Below, piece after piece: positions 30,481-42,001 of a stretch of 64,000 bases of DNA (position 1 is the first letter of the stretch; each line of letters starts with the position of its first letter). Source of the stretch: Dromaius novaehollandiae (lineage: Eukaryota > Chordata > Aves > Casuariiformes > Dromaiidae); assembly GCF_036370855.1 (NCBI RefSeq), contig NW_026991398.1, forward strand, positions 3,224,001 through 3,288,000, given 5' to 3'. The position numbers and the translations under genes were made by a program. The notes under the pieces were generated by a model. The model saw nothing but the letters and a program-made list of their open reading frames with translations, had not been told where the DNA came from and ran no database searches.

Positions 30481-33350
30481 CTGCAGAATCTCAGCTGTGG
30501 CACCAGGGCTGAGTGCAGAGTTGTTGCTGTAAAATCTGTTCCCCAGAGACAAGGACGCCATGTATGCAATGGCCCCACTTCAGAACAGAGACCTGCTGAT
30601 GTAGGCGATATATGGTGATATAATGATGATATGAGGCACCCACTAAGAGAGCAAAGCCTGCAGTAGCCAAGGCCAGGGAGAAACAGAGCTGGGCCATGCA
30701 GCTGTGGCAGCAAAAGTGTTTTGTACCCAAGATGACTTTGCAGCACCTTGGGGCCTGTAATAGAAGTTACCAGATAGCCAGGAAGGACAAGGTGCCTCTG
30801 AGACGGTCCTTGGGCCTGAACAGCCTGCAATCTAGCCATGCTGTAGCTGCATCATTACTATGGTCCCTGTTCATAGCATTGCTGGGTGAGAAGAGCTTTA
30901 GGGAGAGGAGAACTAGATGGATTTGAGAGTGTAGGAGTATGTGTGGAGACCTTGGTGTGACGTGCCTTCCATCTTTGCAGCATGCTTGGATGTAGATGCG
31001 ACAGACTTTGCCTAAAGGCAGTGGTGGGAATCCCTTGCTTGGGAAGAGGTAGGAGACTCGAGATGCCCTGGGGTGTTTGTCCAGCTGCCACTCCAGAGTG
31101 GCATGATTTTCCTGTAGGTCCTGAGCTGTATCTGCTAGAAACATGGTGGTTGTGCTGGACACCCCGTGCAGGTGACATGGCCCTGCAGGCCTATTGTCAT
31201 TGCATTAAACCAAGTGTCTGCACTGAATCATATCAGCTGCTTGCAACATCAGGATCTGCACAGGTCTCAGCTTCAGGGTGAGCGGAGCTCTTGCAGTAGT
31301 AGGTAGCTAGTGTCATTTCAAATGGCCCAGGAGATTCTCCACCTGGCAGCTGATGCCCCAGAAAGATGTGGGTTTTAGAGCTGTTACATCAGAGCAAGGA
31401 GACATGTCTTGGACCACCTCTGACACTTCCAATGTCAGAAGCTGTTTGCATATGAACAACTGACTCCCACCCTCCATCTCCACTGATTACAATGGGAGCT
31501 TAGACAAGAAGCAGTCACACCATGCACCGCAAAACCTGGGCAAGGGGAATCCCACCTCCTGTGAGTCTGTGGAGAGCATGAGAGGGAACTGAATCCTACT
31601 GCATCCCAGGAGCTTCCAAATCAGTATTTAATGCCTAGCTTGACACCTCTAAACCAACTGCTAAGGCATGAATAAATGAACTCCCTTCTTGTCCCTGCCT
31701 AGGTGTCCTGTCTTCTTATGGGATGGGAGCAGGCCCTTCCAGAGTGGGACATTTCCACCTCTCCCAGATAACCATCTTCTGATGAGACAAACTGAAATGC
31801 TGAACTCAGTCTCTCTCCCCTGTTTAGGGAGGAACCATCGGTGATTATGTTAGTCTACTTCAAAGGGCATTTTCCAAGGGGTGACCACACGGTCTTTCAG
31901 GAGATGTCAGCCCTGGAGCCCTGGAAACTTCCTGAAGGTGCACAGGGCACAGAGAAAGTCACATCTTCAGCTGGGCCTGGCTCCTGGGACTGCGGGAGCC
32001 CATGGCAACCTGGCAGGTGCTGCAGAGAGACAGCTCTGTCCTGGTGCAGCTCCTCTTAAAGGAGCAGCAAGACTCAGGGTGCTGTCTGCAGGGTACAGGA
32101 TGAGATGAGCGACTCAGAAGTTAAAGACAGTCAGGAACAGGAGGACAGCTGAGAGCAGCACACTCTGAGCAGAAATCCTCACTGCCCTTGACACAGTAAG
32201 TCTCTGGCTGCAGGGCAACACTGCTGTGGTTCCCAGAGGTTTCTTCTGCAGCTGGAACCTTCCAGAGCTGATAGGGTCTGTCAGGGCGGCTCTGCCAGCT
32301 TCTCCTGTTTGGAGCAGGTGGTGCTTTACAGCAGGGATTAGCTTCCACACTATCACAGGGACAGGGCATCATGGCTACCTTCTCCCAGGAACAGTGCATG
32401 GGTGTAAAGCCAGGGAGTGCACCCCGGTCTGCCCAATGCTGCATTTCAGAGCAGTGTCCCTGTGCCCCAGGGTGCTGTGTTTCTGGGGCAGTGACTCTGC
32501 CTGCCCAGGGAACTCCCCATGATGGTGCTGCAGGGAGAAGCTGTGGGTGGAAGGAGCGACCCCCAACAGGGCAGGTTCTTTCTCCTCTTGAGAGGGTGCT
32601 GCTTGGGTCAGGGCTGCTCTCAGCTCCAGATCACCCCCAGCACATTTTCTGAAGAGGACTTTTCCAGAGGAAAGTATATGCTGGTCAAAGCTGCAAAGGG
32701 CAGAGCTTTCCTTCCTCAGTCTGTGCTTAATCTCCTCATCCTTTGACAGGGCTGGAATGGAAACAGAGTTGTTTAGTTTAAAGTAACTGCAACTCCTAAA
32801 CTGTTTCACAGAGAGATCAAAAGGTCTGCAAGGAACCTCAGCAAATCCCTTCAGCCACCCCTCTGCCTATGAGCAGCACCACCATAATCTTTATTAGCCT
32901 CCTCAGGGTTGGTCTTAGCTGCTCCTCAGCACCTGCAAACCTGAAGGTATCTGCCCCAGGACAGTGCCAGGCAGCAGCAGGATGATGCATGAAAGAGAGG
33001 AAACTTCTCACAGGAAAGGCTGTGGGAGGGTGGATGTGGGCAATTCCCTGACAGCTTCTGCAATGCAGATGCCTTCCCCTGAGCCAGCCCCTGTGTCTCC
33101 TCTGCCGCCTACCAGAGCCTCTGCCCTCAAGGCCACAGCATCCAGGGCAGGAGACACCTCCTTTGCAGTCCAGCCTCCAGGAGAGCAGATGTGCATCTCT
33201 CCTGTACGTGCCCATTTTACCACTGCCTGACAGAGGGACTGAGAGCAAAACCTCCTCTGCAGGGGGATGTGCACAGCTGGGTAAGATGAGGGCTTTCCTG
33301 TGTGCCCATGTGGAGGTGTTTGCATGGGAGCGACGGGTCCAAGACCCCTT
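30480..33350 (+). repeat. Distal 5' block of OR14-like unit 3
   Basis: Reverse-complement match to 9520-12600 and 42900-45340. For example, the segment at 30985-31230 matches 12230-12475 inverted. It contains the candidate noncoding exon of unit 3. No coding gene is supported. Confidence 0.75.
31840..32195 (+). promoter_or_regulatory. Candidate 5' noncoding exon and splice donor, OR14-like unit 3
   Basis: The segment ends CACA followed by GTAAGT (32196-32201). It aligns with the minus-strand segments at 11303-11610 and 44103-44425. The receptor-side acceptor at 34976-34977 would define an intron of about 2.8 kb. The transcription start and exon 5' end are not determined. Confidence 0.5.
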
Positions 33351-34977
33351 CTAGTCTGTGGGTCTTTGGTCCATGCAGTCTGTAGGGCTGGGGAATGCGC
33401 CAAGTCTCCCTAAGGAGACATCCCCTTTTGGGCAATGCACTAACCCTAACACTTTTGCCCCTCAGGATTCTCTAGGAATGGAAAAAGCCAAGGATTTCTA
33501 TCCCTTCAATAGATGTGCCCCATGTGTGGTGAGTAAGCCCCTCTGCTACAGCCTTTCTTCTGCAGAATGGGTTGTGAGGATGTTGCAGACCCCTTCCCAG
33601 TTATGAGTAGGCTTAATCAGAGAGAGGATGTGGACACACAGCTTGTCTGTACCCCCTGCCCCACAACCCCTATTGTGGCTTCAGGTGTGGTGCAGGTGGT
33701 AAACTGATGTGAGGATAGGATCTATCTTAGTGGAACGGGGGCCTCTGCAATGGGTCCTGTAACCCCTGCCATCATGGGCCTGTTTTCCTCCCTTGCACCG
33801 AGTGGGAGCTGATGGTGAATGATTTGGATACAGACAATTGTTCAGAAGGGTGAAAGAGGAGGAGATGAATTCCTCCCAGGGTTCTTGTCTTGCAGAGGCT
33901 GATGGGTTGGATGCTAATGTCATCTCTCCCTGCATGACTTGGAGAGTGTTCCCACGGGGTGACTGCATGAAATCCCCCTCACTCAGCTCAGGGCATCCAC
34001 CCCAGAAACAGCTTCCCCCAAACACATGTTGCTGCTTGCTCTCTCCATGTACCCAGTGTGGCAGAGCACATGGTGAGAGCTAAGGAACTGAAGTTACAGG
34101 TGAGTTTCAAATATGAAAAGTCAGTTTTGTTCTAGAGTCATATTTGTGGTTGGGCTGGGTACCAGGGCTACACTTGTGTGCACACCCAGAGCACTTCCGT
34201 CATTAGCTCCTTGCCTGGCCCGAGAATTTCCTGGCCAGTCATCTGCACAGATGAGAGAATAGGTTGTCATGAGGCAAAAGACCAACTTGAAACTAGGTGA
34301 TTGACTGGAGCTAGGCAATTAAGTATTTGACCAAGAGTTATGGCAGCCCTGCAGGTGGGAATTTCCGAAGGTTCTAGAAATTCCCCCATGGCAAATCCTG
34401 CTGTCTAGTCCATTTTGTATGCTGAAATGTGTTGATAAACATCTTGGGTGGAGTGTCCCGAAGTGTCCTTGCTGCAGAAGTGATCAGCTTGTGCATAGCT
34501 AAGACATTTGTAAAGAGTCAAATACAAAGTGTCCCTGCAGTAATTGTCACATACTCTGAGCTTAAGGTGTATCAAGAGCAATGAATTATGCATGTGCTGG
34601 GTGGTCACGTGGGTCCCCAGCCAACGGGAGTAGAACTGAGCCAAACAGGGGTTCAGGAGTCGCACCTAATCCCGCTGACAGCCCTGCAAGGACACTTTGT
34701 CACTGCACAATGACTGACCATCTTGTTTTGGAGATTTGATTCTGAGTGTGTGTGTAACAAGCAGGGCTGACTCCTCTGGAGCCCATGGACAGAGGGCCCT
34801 GTTCCCCATGGCAGTCTCCGAAAGCACAGACTAGAGCAGAAGTAGAGAAGGTGAAGGAAGGTCCTCCTGGTAAGGAGAAAGGACATGTGGGGAGTTGCTG
34901 TGAGAAATGCTGTGGGTTTTGTTCCAAGTCACTCCTAACTTGTCAATGTCTTTTCCTCCCTGGACATTCTCCCACAG
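33350..34977 (+). other. Putative intron and 3' splice site of OR14-like copy 3
   Basis: No gene is seen. The last part contains the GACTCCTCTGGAGCCCATGG motif shared with copies 1 and 4. It ends in a long pyrimidine tract and CCCACAG (AG at 34976-34977), 14 bases before the receptor ATG. Confidence 0.55.
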
Positions 34978-34991
34978 CCCAGAGGAAGCAA

Positions 34992-35927
34992 ATGTCCAAC
35001 AGCAGCTCCCTCAACGAGTTCCTCCTCCTGCCGTTCTCTGACACACGGGAGCTGCAGCTCTTGCACTTCTCGCTCTTCCTGGGCATCTACCTGGCTGCCC
35101 TCCTGGGCAATGGCCTCATCATCACAGCCATAGCCTGCGACCACCACCTCCACACCCCCATGCACTTCTTCCTCCTCAACCTCTCCCTCCTCGACCTTGG
35201 CTCCATCTCCACCACTGTCCCCAAATCCATGGCCAATTCTCTGTGGGACACCAGGGCCATTTCCTACCTGGGATGTGCTGCCCAAGTCTTTTTGTTTCTC
35301 TTCTTAATTTCAGCAGAATATTTCCTTCTTACCATCATGGCCTATGACCGCTTTATTGCCATCTGCAGACCCCTGCACTACAGCATGCTCATGGACAGCA
35401 GAGCTTGTGTCAGAATGGCAGCAGCTGCCTGGGCCAGTGGATTTCTCAATGCTCTCCTGCATACTGCTAACACGTTTTCAATACCACTCTGCCAAGGCAA
35501 CACCATGGACCAGTTCTTCTGTGAAGTGCCCCAGATCCTCAAGCTCTCCTGCTCAGACTCCTACCTCAGGGAAGTGGGGCTTCTTGTGGTTGGTCTTTGT
35601 TTAGCTTTGGGGTGTTTCATTTTCATTGTGGTGTCCTACGTGCAGATCTTCACAGTCGTGCTGAGGATGCCCTCTGAGCAGGGCCGGCACAAAGCCTTTT
35701 CCATATGCCTCCCGCACCTGGCCGTGGTCTCCCTGTTTGTCAGCACTGGCACATTTGCCTACCTGAAGCCCCCCTCCATCTCCTCCCCAGCTCTGGATCT
35801 GGTGGTGTCTGTTCTGTACTCAGTGGTGCCTCCAGCAGTGAACCCCCTCATCTACAGCATGAGGAACAAGGAGCTCAAGGAGGCACTGAGGAAACTGTTT
35901 CAGCTGCTACCATTTCAGCAGCTATAA
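34992..35927 (+). CDS. Olfactory receptor, OR14-like (avian gamma-c type), copy 3
   Basis: This is an intact single-exon odorant receptor of 311 residues. Motifs are a sequon at N3, PMHFF in place of PMYFF (56-60), DRF at 119-121 in MAYDRFIAIC (Tyr to Phe in the DRY motif, also in copy 4), loop-2 cysteines C167/C177/C187, KAFSIC (234-239) and NPLIYSMRN (284-292). The open frame extends 69 codons upstream to 34785, but that part has no receptor character and contains a splice acceptor at 34976-34977, so I start at the conserved MSNSSS. It is the only OR14-like gene on the plus strand, tail to tail with copy 4. A polyadenylation signal follows 195 bases after the stop. Confidence 0.95.
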   Translation: MSNSSSLNEFLLLPFSDTRELQLLHFSLFLGIYLAALLGNGLIITAIACDHHLHTPMHFFLLNLSLLDLGSISTTVPKSMANSLWDTRAISYLGCAAQVFLFLFLISAEYFLLTIMAYDRFIAICRPLHYSMLMDSRACVRMAAAAWASGFLNALLHTANTFSIPLCQGNTMDQFFCEVPQILKLSCSDSYLREVGLLVVGLCLALGCFIFIVVSYVQIFTVVLRMPSEQGRHKAFSICLPHLAVVSLFVSTGTFAYLKPPSISSPALDLVVSVLYSVVPPAVNPLIYSMRNKELKEALRKLFQLLPFQQL

Positions 35928-36029
35928 GCTGCCCATCCCTCTTTGTAAGTGCCTTGAATTTATCTCAGACAACTCTTGTGCTTTGGGCATTGTATCTGTG
36001 ATAATAAGGCTTGTAGAATTTTTTTTAAA

Positions 36030-37110
36030 TTCCCACTTCTCCAGAGGCACAAACCCAGCCTGTCTGACCCAGAGGCCTTCTGTAAATGTGTCTATCACTG
36101 TGTCAGAGCTGGCCTGTCTCTAATAAAAGGGGATTTCCTCAGTGCAGTGTTGAAAGTTGCTTTCTTCTTCCAGAGCTGGAGCCAATAATTCACTCAAGGC
36201 CTTTCACCCTGAAAAGGACTGTTGTTTTTCCGGGACTCTTTATGGACTCAAGGTGATGAGCTCATGGGGTGCTGTGTTAGGGAATGAGGGCTGCATTCAG
36301 CTCTCACTTGTGGGTCCCCAGTGCTCCTGGAGGTGCTGAATGGTCAAACAGTATCTGCATGGGGCTGTCTGCCCTGTAACAGGGCTGGTGACAGATACCC
36401 ACAGCGGATCCTCTGCCTCTGCAGGCAGAGGGAAGGGAGCCTTGAGAGTGGTTCATGTCACCTTTGTTGAAAAGCCCTGGGCTGCATCTAGGGACACAGC
36501 TGAACACAGCCTGAGCCATTTGAAATGTCCTGTGATTGCTCAGAGCATCATCCACAGCCACAGACCCCTTGGTAGGGGGTTGTCAGGTGCAATGATGCCC
36601 GTCCAGCTGGGTCTGCTTCTCACCCCGACCACCACGGCCAGTGTGGGATCACCCCGTGGCCCTGGGGCACCACAACCCGCTTGCTCTGCAGAGCAGCACC
36701 GCCAGCTCGGGGCTCTGTGGGGAGCACAGGGGAGGGTGCAGGAACGGCCAGGCAGGCCAGCACTGATGCACTCCCTGGGGACAGGCTCTCTGGGGAGCAG
36801 GAACCTCCCTGGAGAAGAGGAAAGGAGCAATTGTGTGCTTGCAAGGAAGAAAAATAGAGAAATCTATTCCCATGTATGTCAACGAAGGGCAGGGAGTGGT
36901 GAGCAGAGGCATTTCTACACCTGCTCTGAGCTGGCTGCCTCCCACCTGCAGTCCATTTTCCTGGACTGGAGAAAAGTGGAGACACACTTTCGCTGCAGAG
37001 CTGGTCACGTGGGGACTTGCTTTAGTTCAACGGAATGACATTCTGAGTGTAGCGGCAGGGCTGGCAGGCACTGGGGCCTTCTCCCCCGGTCCAGGAGCCG
37101 AGACTGCTCC
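36030..37110 (+). repeat. 3' flank arm of inverted repeat, unit 3
   Basis: Matches the reverse complement of 39990-41010. It includes a conserved open frame (36340-37038) that partly persists in unit 4 (40649 down to 40230) but is stopped in unit 2. I treat the frame as noncoding. Confidence 0.8.
36122..36127 (+). terminator. Candidate polyadenylation signal AATAAA, OR14-like copy 3
   Basis: AATAAA lies 195 bases after the stop in a context (TCTAATAAAAGGGGATTT) that is mirrored exactly in copy 4. Confidence 0.7.
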
Positions 37111-38080
37111 CCAGTGCTAAGGGGCTAAAAAGAAAGTTTTAGGTGCAGGGAGAAAGGCAGAGACATACTGCAAGTCTCCTTCAGGCCAGACGTTATGGGA
37201 TCTGCTTCTGAGGGCATTTCAAAGGAGATCATGATGTGACTCAGGTCCCTTGTGAGCCACACATTGGCGGCATCTCATAGTCTTCAGTCACCCAGGACTT
37301 TAAGGTCCCAGAATGAAATCTTTGAGTTCCAGGAAACTCCCCTTTGGTTGGGAGGGGTGTCTCAAATCCTGCTGCCCTCTATCGCACAAGGGGGGCCAGG
37401 AAAAGACTCTACTTCCCCCAGGTGCCACTGGAAGGAATGGCCTTGCCAGAGAAAGGGTAAAATCCACCTGTATTTGGAGATGTTTGCCGGTGGGACTCCT
37501 GGCCTTCATTCCCCCTCTTTTGATTTGTCTCCACTTTCTTCCGCCACTTCTCCCATATGGATTTATTTGACACTGTGAGGTGTGTCCTGGGCACATCATG
37601 CCCATGTCATGAGCAATCCAAGGAGGCCGTATCCATGGCTCAGGGATCGGGATCCTTGGCACCTCAGGATGGTCTATCTCTAGATAGGTTAGACAACAAA
37701 GATGGATTCTGTCTCTAAAAAGTCATAATCCTGTCCATGCATCTAGAGATAGAGTAAATAACGGGTCCCCCTGGAGCTGCCTCCCTTAAGCAAGTCTGGG
37801 CACATGTGGCTCCAGCCACTTGGCGATTGGCAGAAATGTCTAAATCCCCCCACACACACCTTTTTTTTTTTAAGTTGTTTTAAAACATTTCCAGTACCGG
37901 GGACATTGATCATATTGTTATCTCAAAGATCAGTAGTCTGCCAGTTCTGCCCTTTCTTTATCCTGCTTCTCTTTGGCCGAGGCTGCCAGGATATTTCATC
38001 TGTCCCACTGCACTCGCCCTGCTGCCTGTGCTCTTGCTAATACAACGCAGGATGAGGGTGGCTGCCTGTGCTACAGGAGC
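37110..38080. other. Intergenic centre of the tail-to-tail palindrome
   Basis: No gene or repeat copy is seen. A T-run lies at 37861-37872. Confidence 0.45.
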
Positions 38081-38910
38081 AGCCTGAGGACTCCCTGTCA
38101 ACTTGCTGTCCACCAGGACCTCCAGGTCCTTCCCTGCAGAGCTGCTTTCCAGCCAGGCAGCCCCAGCTTGCCCTGCTACATGGGGTTATCTCATCCCAGG
38201 GACAGGACCTGGTTCAACTCCCATATCACCAGCCTGTCACTGCCCCTCTGCTTAGCAATCCTGCCCTCCAGCAGGTCAACCACTCATAGCACTTTGGCAT
38301 CATCCATGAACTGGCTGAGAGTGCACTCCATCCCACCATCTAAATCATTCATAGTGGCAAACACCATTGGCTCCAGTATTGACCTCTGAAGAACATCCCT
38401 GGTAACCATTAGTCAGCTAGACTTTGTATCACTCCACTCGTTGAGCCAGGCAGCCTCCAGCTCATTTCCCACACCCTCCATTGCTTGCTCCTCCATCCCA
38501 CAGCTCCCCAGTTTGGCTACAAAGATGTCATGGAAGACCATGTCAAAGACCTTCCTAAATTCAAGGTGTACAGCATGCACTGCACTCCCCTTGTCCACAC
38601 AGCCAGTCGTCCCACCACAGAAGGCAGTCAGATTGGCCAGGCACAGTTTGCCCTCGATGACTTCAGGCTGGCTGTTCCCAAGGCCTTCGTGTGGCTGGAA
38701 TGAACTCACAGAAAGGTCTGCTTCCCAGGGACTGAGGTGACTCTGACCAGCCTGTCATTCCCCAGATTCTCTTTCCTGTCCTTCCTGAAGACAGATGTTA
38801 AATTTTCCTGTTTTCCAGTCCTCAGGAACTTCCCCTGATTGCCATGACCTATGGAAGAGGATTGTGAGCAGCCTAGCAATGACCACCAGCTCCCTCAGTA
38901 ACCTAAGAAA
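38080..38910 (-). mobile_element. CR1 LINE RT region (antisense)
   Basis: The minus strand covers most of the CR1 RT. Visible parts include EGKLCLANLTAFCGG and HLEFRKVFDMVFHDI at 38500-38660, with further RT text on both sides. It is broken by stops. Confidence 0.8.
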
Positions 38911-38914
38911 TTGC

Positions 38915-39125
38915 AACTCGATACAAGCAAAAGAGGTTTCCTCATGAGGGTGGTCAAAGACTGCACCAAGGGCAGCTATGGGATCTTCACTGCTGCAGAT
39001 GTTCAGAGTTTACTGGGACATAGGCCTGAGCAACCTGCTCTAACCTGGCCTGCTTTGTATGGGAGGTTGGACTAGAGACCTCTGGAGGTCCCTTCCCACC
39101 TGAATTGCTCTGTGATTTCATGCAT
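38915..39125 (+). mobile_element. CR1 LINE 3' end (sense)
   Basis: A CR1 3' untranslated end in plus orientation, including GGTTGGACTAGAGACCTCTG and a terminal TCTGTGATTT. It abuts the antisense fragment, so two CR1 copies meet here in opposite directions. Confidence 0.75.
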
Positions 39126-39990
39126 GGAAAGACCCCAGCCATAGAGACAGGCTGTGCTTCTCTCGCAGGCTGCCCACCAGCAGAGGACATGGAGAGCCCT
39201 TTGCCAGCCCCACACTCCCTCGTCCCCCTCCACTTGTGATGTGGGACACAGCCTGGGTCTGGACCAGGCCCACATGAGGTCTCCACTGCCGACCCTTCCC
39301 CTGCAGAGGGAGGAAACCCCGATATTCCCGGCATGGAGCTGATGTCAAAACAGCACCTGCAGCCTGACTGGTCTGATGGCCTTGTCCCTCCCAGCACAAC
39401 CATGGAGTCCCAAGTGGGGCTGCCCACCCTGCCCCATTATCCCCCTCCCCACTCCCCGTTACCCCAAGCCCCATCCCAGCCCTGGCACTGGCTGACTGCC
39501 CTGACCTGGGGCAGTTCCAGCTCCCTGAGAGGGAGTGGGGGTGCAGAAGCAGCAGGCTGGGGGGCTGGGCTGCAGGCAGTGATGGCCCTGCCAGTCTGGG
39601 AGCTGGGGGGTGAGGCTGGACCTGCTGCCTGGATGGGGCTGGAGCCCCGGCATGGGGAGAGGCAGGCGGGCTGGAGGCCAGGCAGTGGCTGAGGGGCTGT
39701 TCCCACTCCTGCTGCACTGCTGGTCCCTGCGGTGTGGGGAGAGGGGACAGCAGATGAGGCAGCATGAGGTGGCAGCAGATCAGCAGGGGTGGGGTGCAGT
39801 GGGGGCTGCAGCAGGGGTCGTGGATGGCGCTTGTGCAGCGCAGTGGCACTCACACCACTGCCCGAGCCCCACTGTGGGTACAGCCCTCTCCTGGGGGCAG
39901 GGGTGTGTGTCGGCCACCCCATCAGCCTCCCAGCTGGGACTGGCCCCAGTGGCCCAGGCAGACAGGACAGTGACATCTGTGTCCCTTCTT
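39125..39990. other. GC-rich noncoding stretch
   Basis: Long overlapping frames on both strands follow from base composition. I see no domain or splice evidence. Confidence 0.45.
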
Positions 39991-41065
39991 CCTGTGTCCA
40001 GCAGATTCCCTACCCCCAGGCTGCCTGCAGCCCCCCCATGCCAGCCCCTCTCTCCAGGACAGCATGGGAGTCCCTGTCCTGGGGCTCCTCAGGCAGCTCC
40101 TGCTGCCCCAACATACACAGAAACAGATTTCTCTTTCTTGCTTATTCCTCCTTGCAAGCACACAATTGCTCCTTTCCCCTTCTCTAGGGATGTCCCTGCT
40201 CCAGAGAGAGCCTTTCCCCAGGGAGTGCATCAGTGCTGGCCTGCCTGGCCATTCCTCGACCTTCCCCTATGCTCCCTGAGGGCCCCGAGCTGCTGCTGCT
40301 GCTCTGCAGAGCGAGCGGGCTGTGGTGCCCCAGGGCCATGGGGTGACTGTGCACTGGCCGTGGTGGTTGGGGTGAGAAGCAGACCCAGCTGGACGGGCAT
40401 CATTGCACCTGACAACCCCCTACCAAGGGGTCTGTGGCTGTGGATGATGCTCTGAGCAATCATAGGACATTTCAAATGGCTCAGGCTGTGTTCAGGTGTG
40501 TGCCGAGATGCAGCCCAGGGTTTTCCATTGAAGGTGACATGAACCCCTCTCCAGGCTCCCTTCCCTCTGCCTGCAGGGTCCCCACTGTGGGCATCTGTCA
40601 CCAGTCCTGTCATAGGGCAGACAGTCCCAGGCAGACACCGCTTGACCATTCAGCACCTCCAGGAGCACTGGGCACCCACAAGTCAGAGCTGAATGCAGCC
40701 CTCATTCCCTAACACAGCACCCCATGAGTTCATTGCCTTGAGCCCATGGAGACCTCCCAGAAAGCAACAGTCCTTTTCAGGGTGAAAGTCCTTGAGTGAA
40801 CTCTTGGCCCTAGTTTTGGAAGAAGAAACCAACTTCCAAACACAGCACTAAGAAAATCCCCTTTTATTAGAGACAGGCCAGCTCTGACACAGTGACAGAC
40901 ACATTCACAGAAGGCCTCTGGGTCAGACAGACAGGATTTGTGCCTCTGGAGAAGTGGGATGAATTCAAATACTTCTGTACAAACATGATAAAAACAGGGA
41001 GAATGCCCAAAGCACAAGAGTTGTCTCAGAAAATTAGAAATCACCTGTGAAGAGGGATGGGCAGC
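39990..41065 (-). repeat. 3' flank arm of inverted repeat, unit 4
   Basis: Reverse-complement counterpart of 36030-37110. The segment around 40430-40460 is practically identical between the arms (GGCATCATTGCACCTGACAA). Confidence 0.8.
40863..40868 (-). terminator. Candidate polyadenylation signal AATAAA, OR14-like copy 4
   Basis: AATAAA on the minus strand, 198 bases past the stop. The context matches copy 3. Confidence 0.7.
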
Positions 41066-42001
41066 TTATTCCTGCTGAACTAATACCACTTGAATGAGTT
41101 TCCTCAGGGCCTCCTTGAGCTCCTTGTTCCTCATGCTGTAGATGAGCGGGTTCACTGCTGGAGGCACCACCGCGTACAGAACAGCCACCACCAGATCCAC
41201 AGCTGGGGAGGAGATGGAGGGGGGCTTCAGGTAGGCAAACATGACAGTGCTGACAAACAGGGAGACCATGGCCAGGTGCGGGAGGCACATGGAAAAGGCT
41301 TTGTGCCGGCCCTGCTCAGAGGGGATCCTCAGCACAGCAGTGAAGATCTGCACGTAGGACAGCACAAGGAAAATGAAACACACAAAGCTTAAACAGGCAC
41401 TAACCACAATAAGCCCAAGTTCCCTGAGGTAGGCGTCTGAGCAGGAGAGCTTGAGGATCTGGGGGATTTCACAGAAGAACTGGTCCACTGTGTTGCCTTG
41501 GCAGAGTGGTAGTGAAAATGTGTTCCCAGTGTGCAGGAGAGCATTGAGAAACCCACTGGCCCAGGCAGCTGCTGCCATTTTGACACAAGCTCTGCTGCCC
41601 ATGAGGGTCCCGTAGTGCAGGGGTCTGCAGATGGCAATAAAGCGGTCATAGGCCATGACTGTGAGGAGAGAATACTCTCCCCCAAACATGAAGGCAAATA
41701 GGAAGACCCGGGCAGCACATCCTGAGTAGGAAATGGCCCTGGTGTCCCACAGGGAATTGGCCATGGATTTGGGGACAGTGGTGGAGATGGAGCCAAGGTC
41801 GAGGAGGGAGAGGTTGAGGAGGAGGAAGTACATGGGGGTGTGGAGGCGGTGGTTGCAGGCTACGGCTGTGATGATGAGGCCGTTGCCCAGGAGGGCAGCC
41901 AGGTAGATGCCCAGGAAGAGCGAGAAGTGCAAGAGCTGCAGCTCTCGTGTGTCTGCAAACCCCAGGAGGAGGAAGTCATTGAGGGAGCTGCTGTTGGACA
42001 T
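41066..42001 (-). CDS. Olfactory receptor, OR14-like (avian gamma-c type), copy 4
   Basis: This is an intact single-exon odorant receptor of 311 residues. It has a sequon at N3, PMYFL (56-60), DRF at 119-121, loop-2 cysteines C167/C177/C187, KAFSMC (234-239) and NPLIYSMRN (284-292). TM7 reads YAVVPPAVNP. The frame is open upstream to 42121. A splice acceptor AG at 42026-42027 limits the exon, but an extra in-frame ATG at 42019 (MPGDSK) lies inside the exon and would add six residues. I keep the conserved MSNSSS start. Its 3' part is very close to copy 3, which it faces tail to tail. Confidence 0.94.
   Translation of the reverse strand: MSNSSSLNDFLLLGFADTRELQLLHFSLFLGIYLAALLGNGLIITAVACNHRLHTPMYFLLLNLSLLDLGSISTTVPKSMANSLWDTRAISYSGCAARVFLFAFMFGGEYSLLTVMAYDRFIAICRPLHYGTLMGSRACVKMAAAAWASGFLNALLHTGNTFSLPLCQGNTVDQFFCEIPQILKLSCSDAYLRELGLIVVSACLSFVCFIFLVLSYVQIFTAVLRIPSEQGRHKAFSMCLPHLAMVSLFVSTVMFAYLKPPSISSPAVDLVVAVLYAVVPPAVNPLIYSMRNKELKEALRKLIQVVLVQQE

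Noticed and set aside
34785-34991. Upstream extension of OR14-like copy 3 by 69 residues
   Set aside because: The added residues have no receptor or signal-peptide character and contain a clear splice acceptor. The four copies agree on the MSN start.
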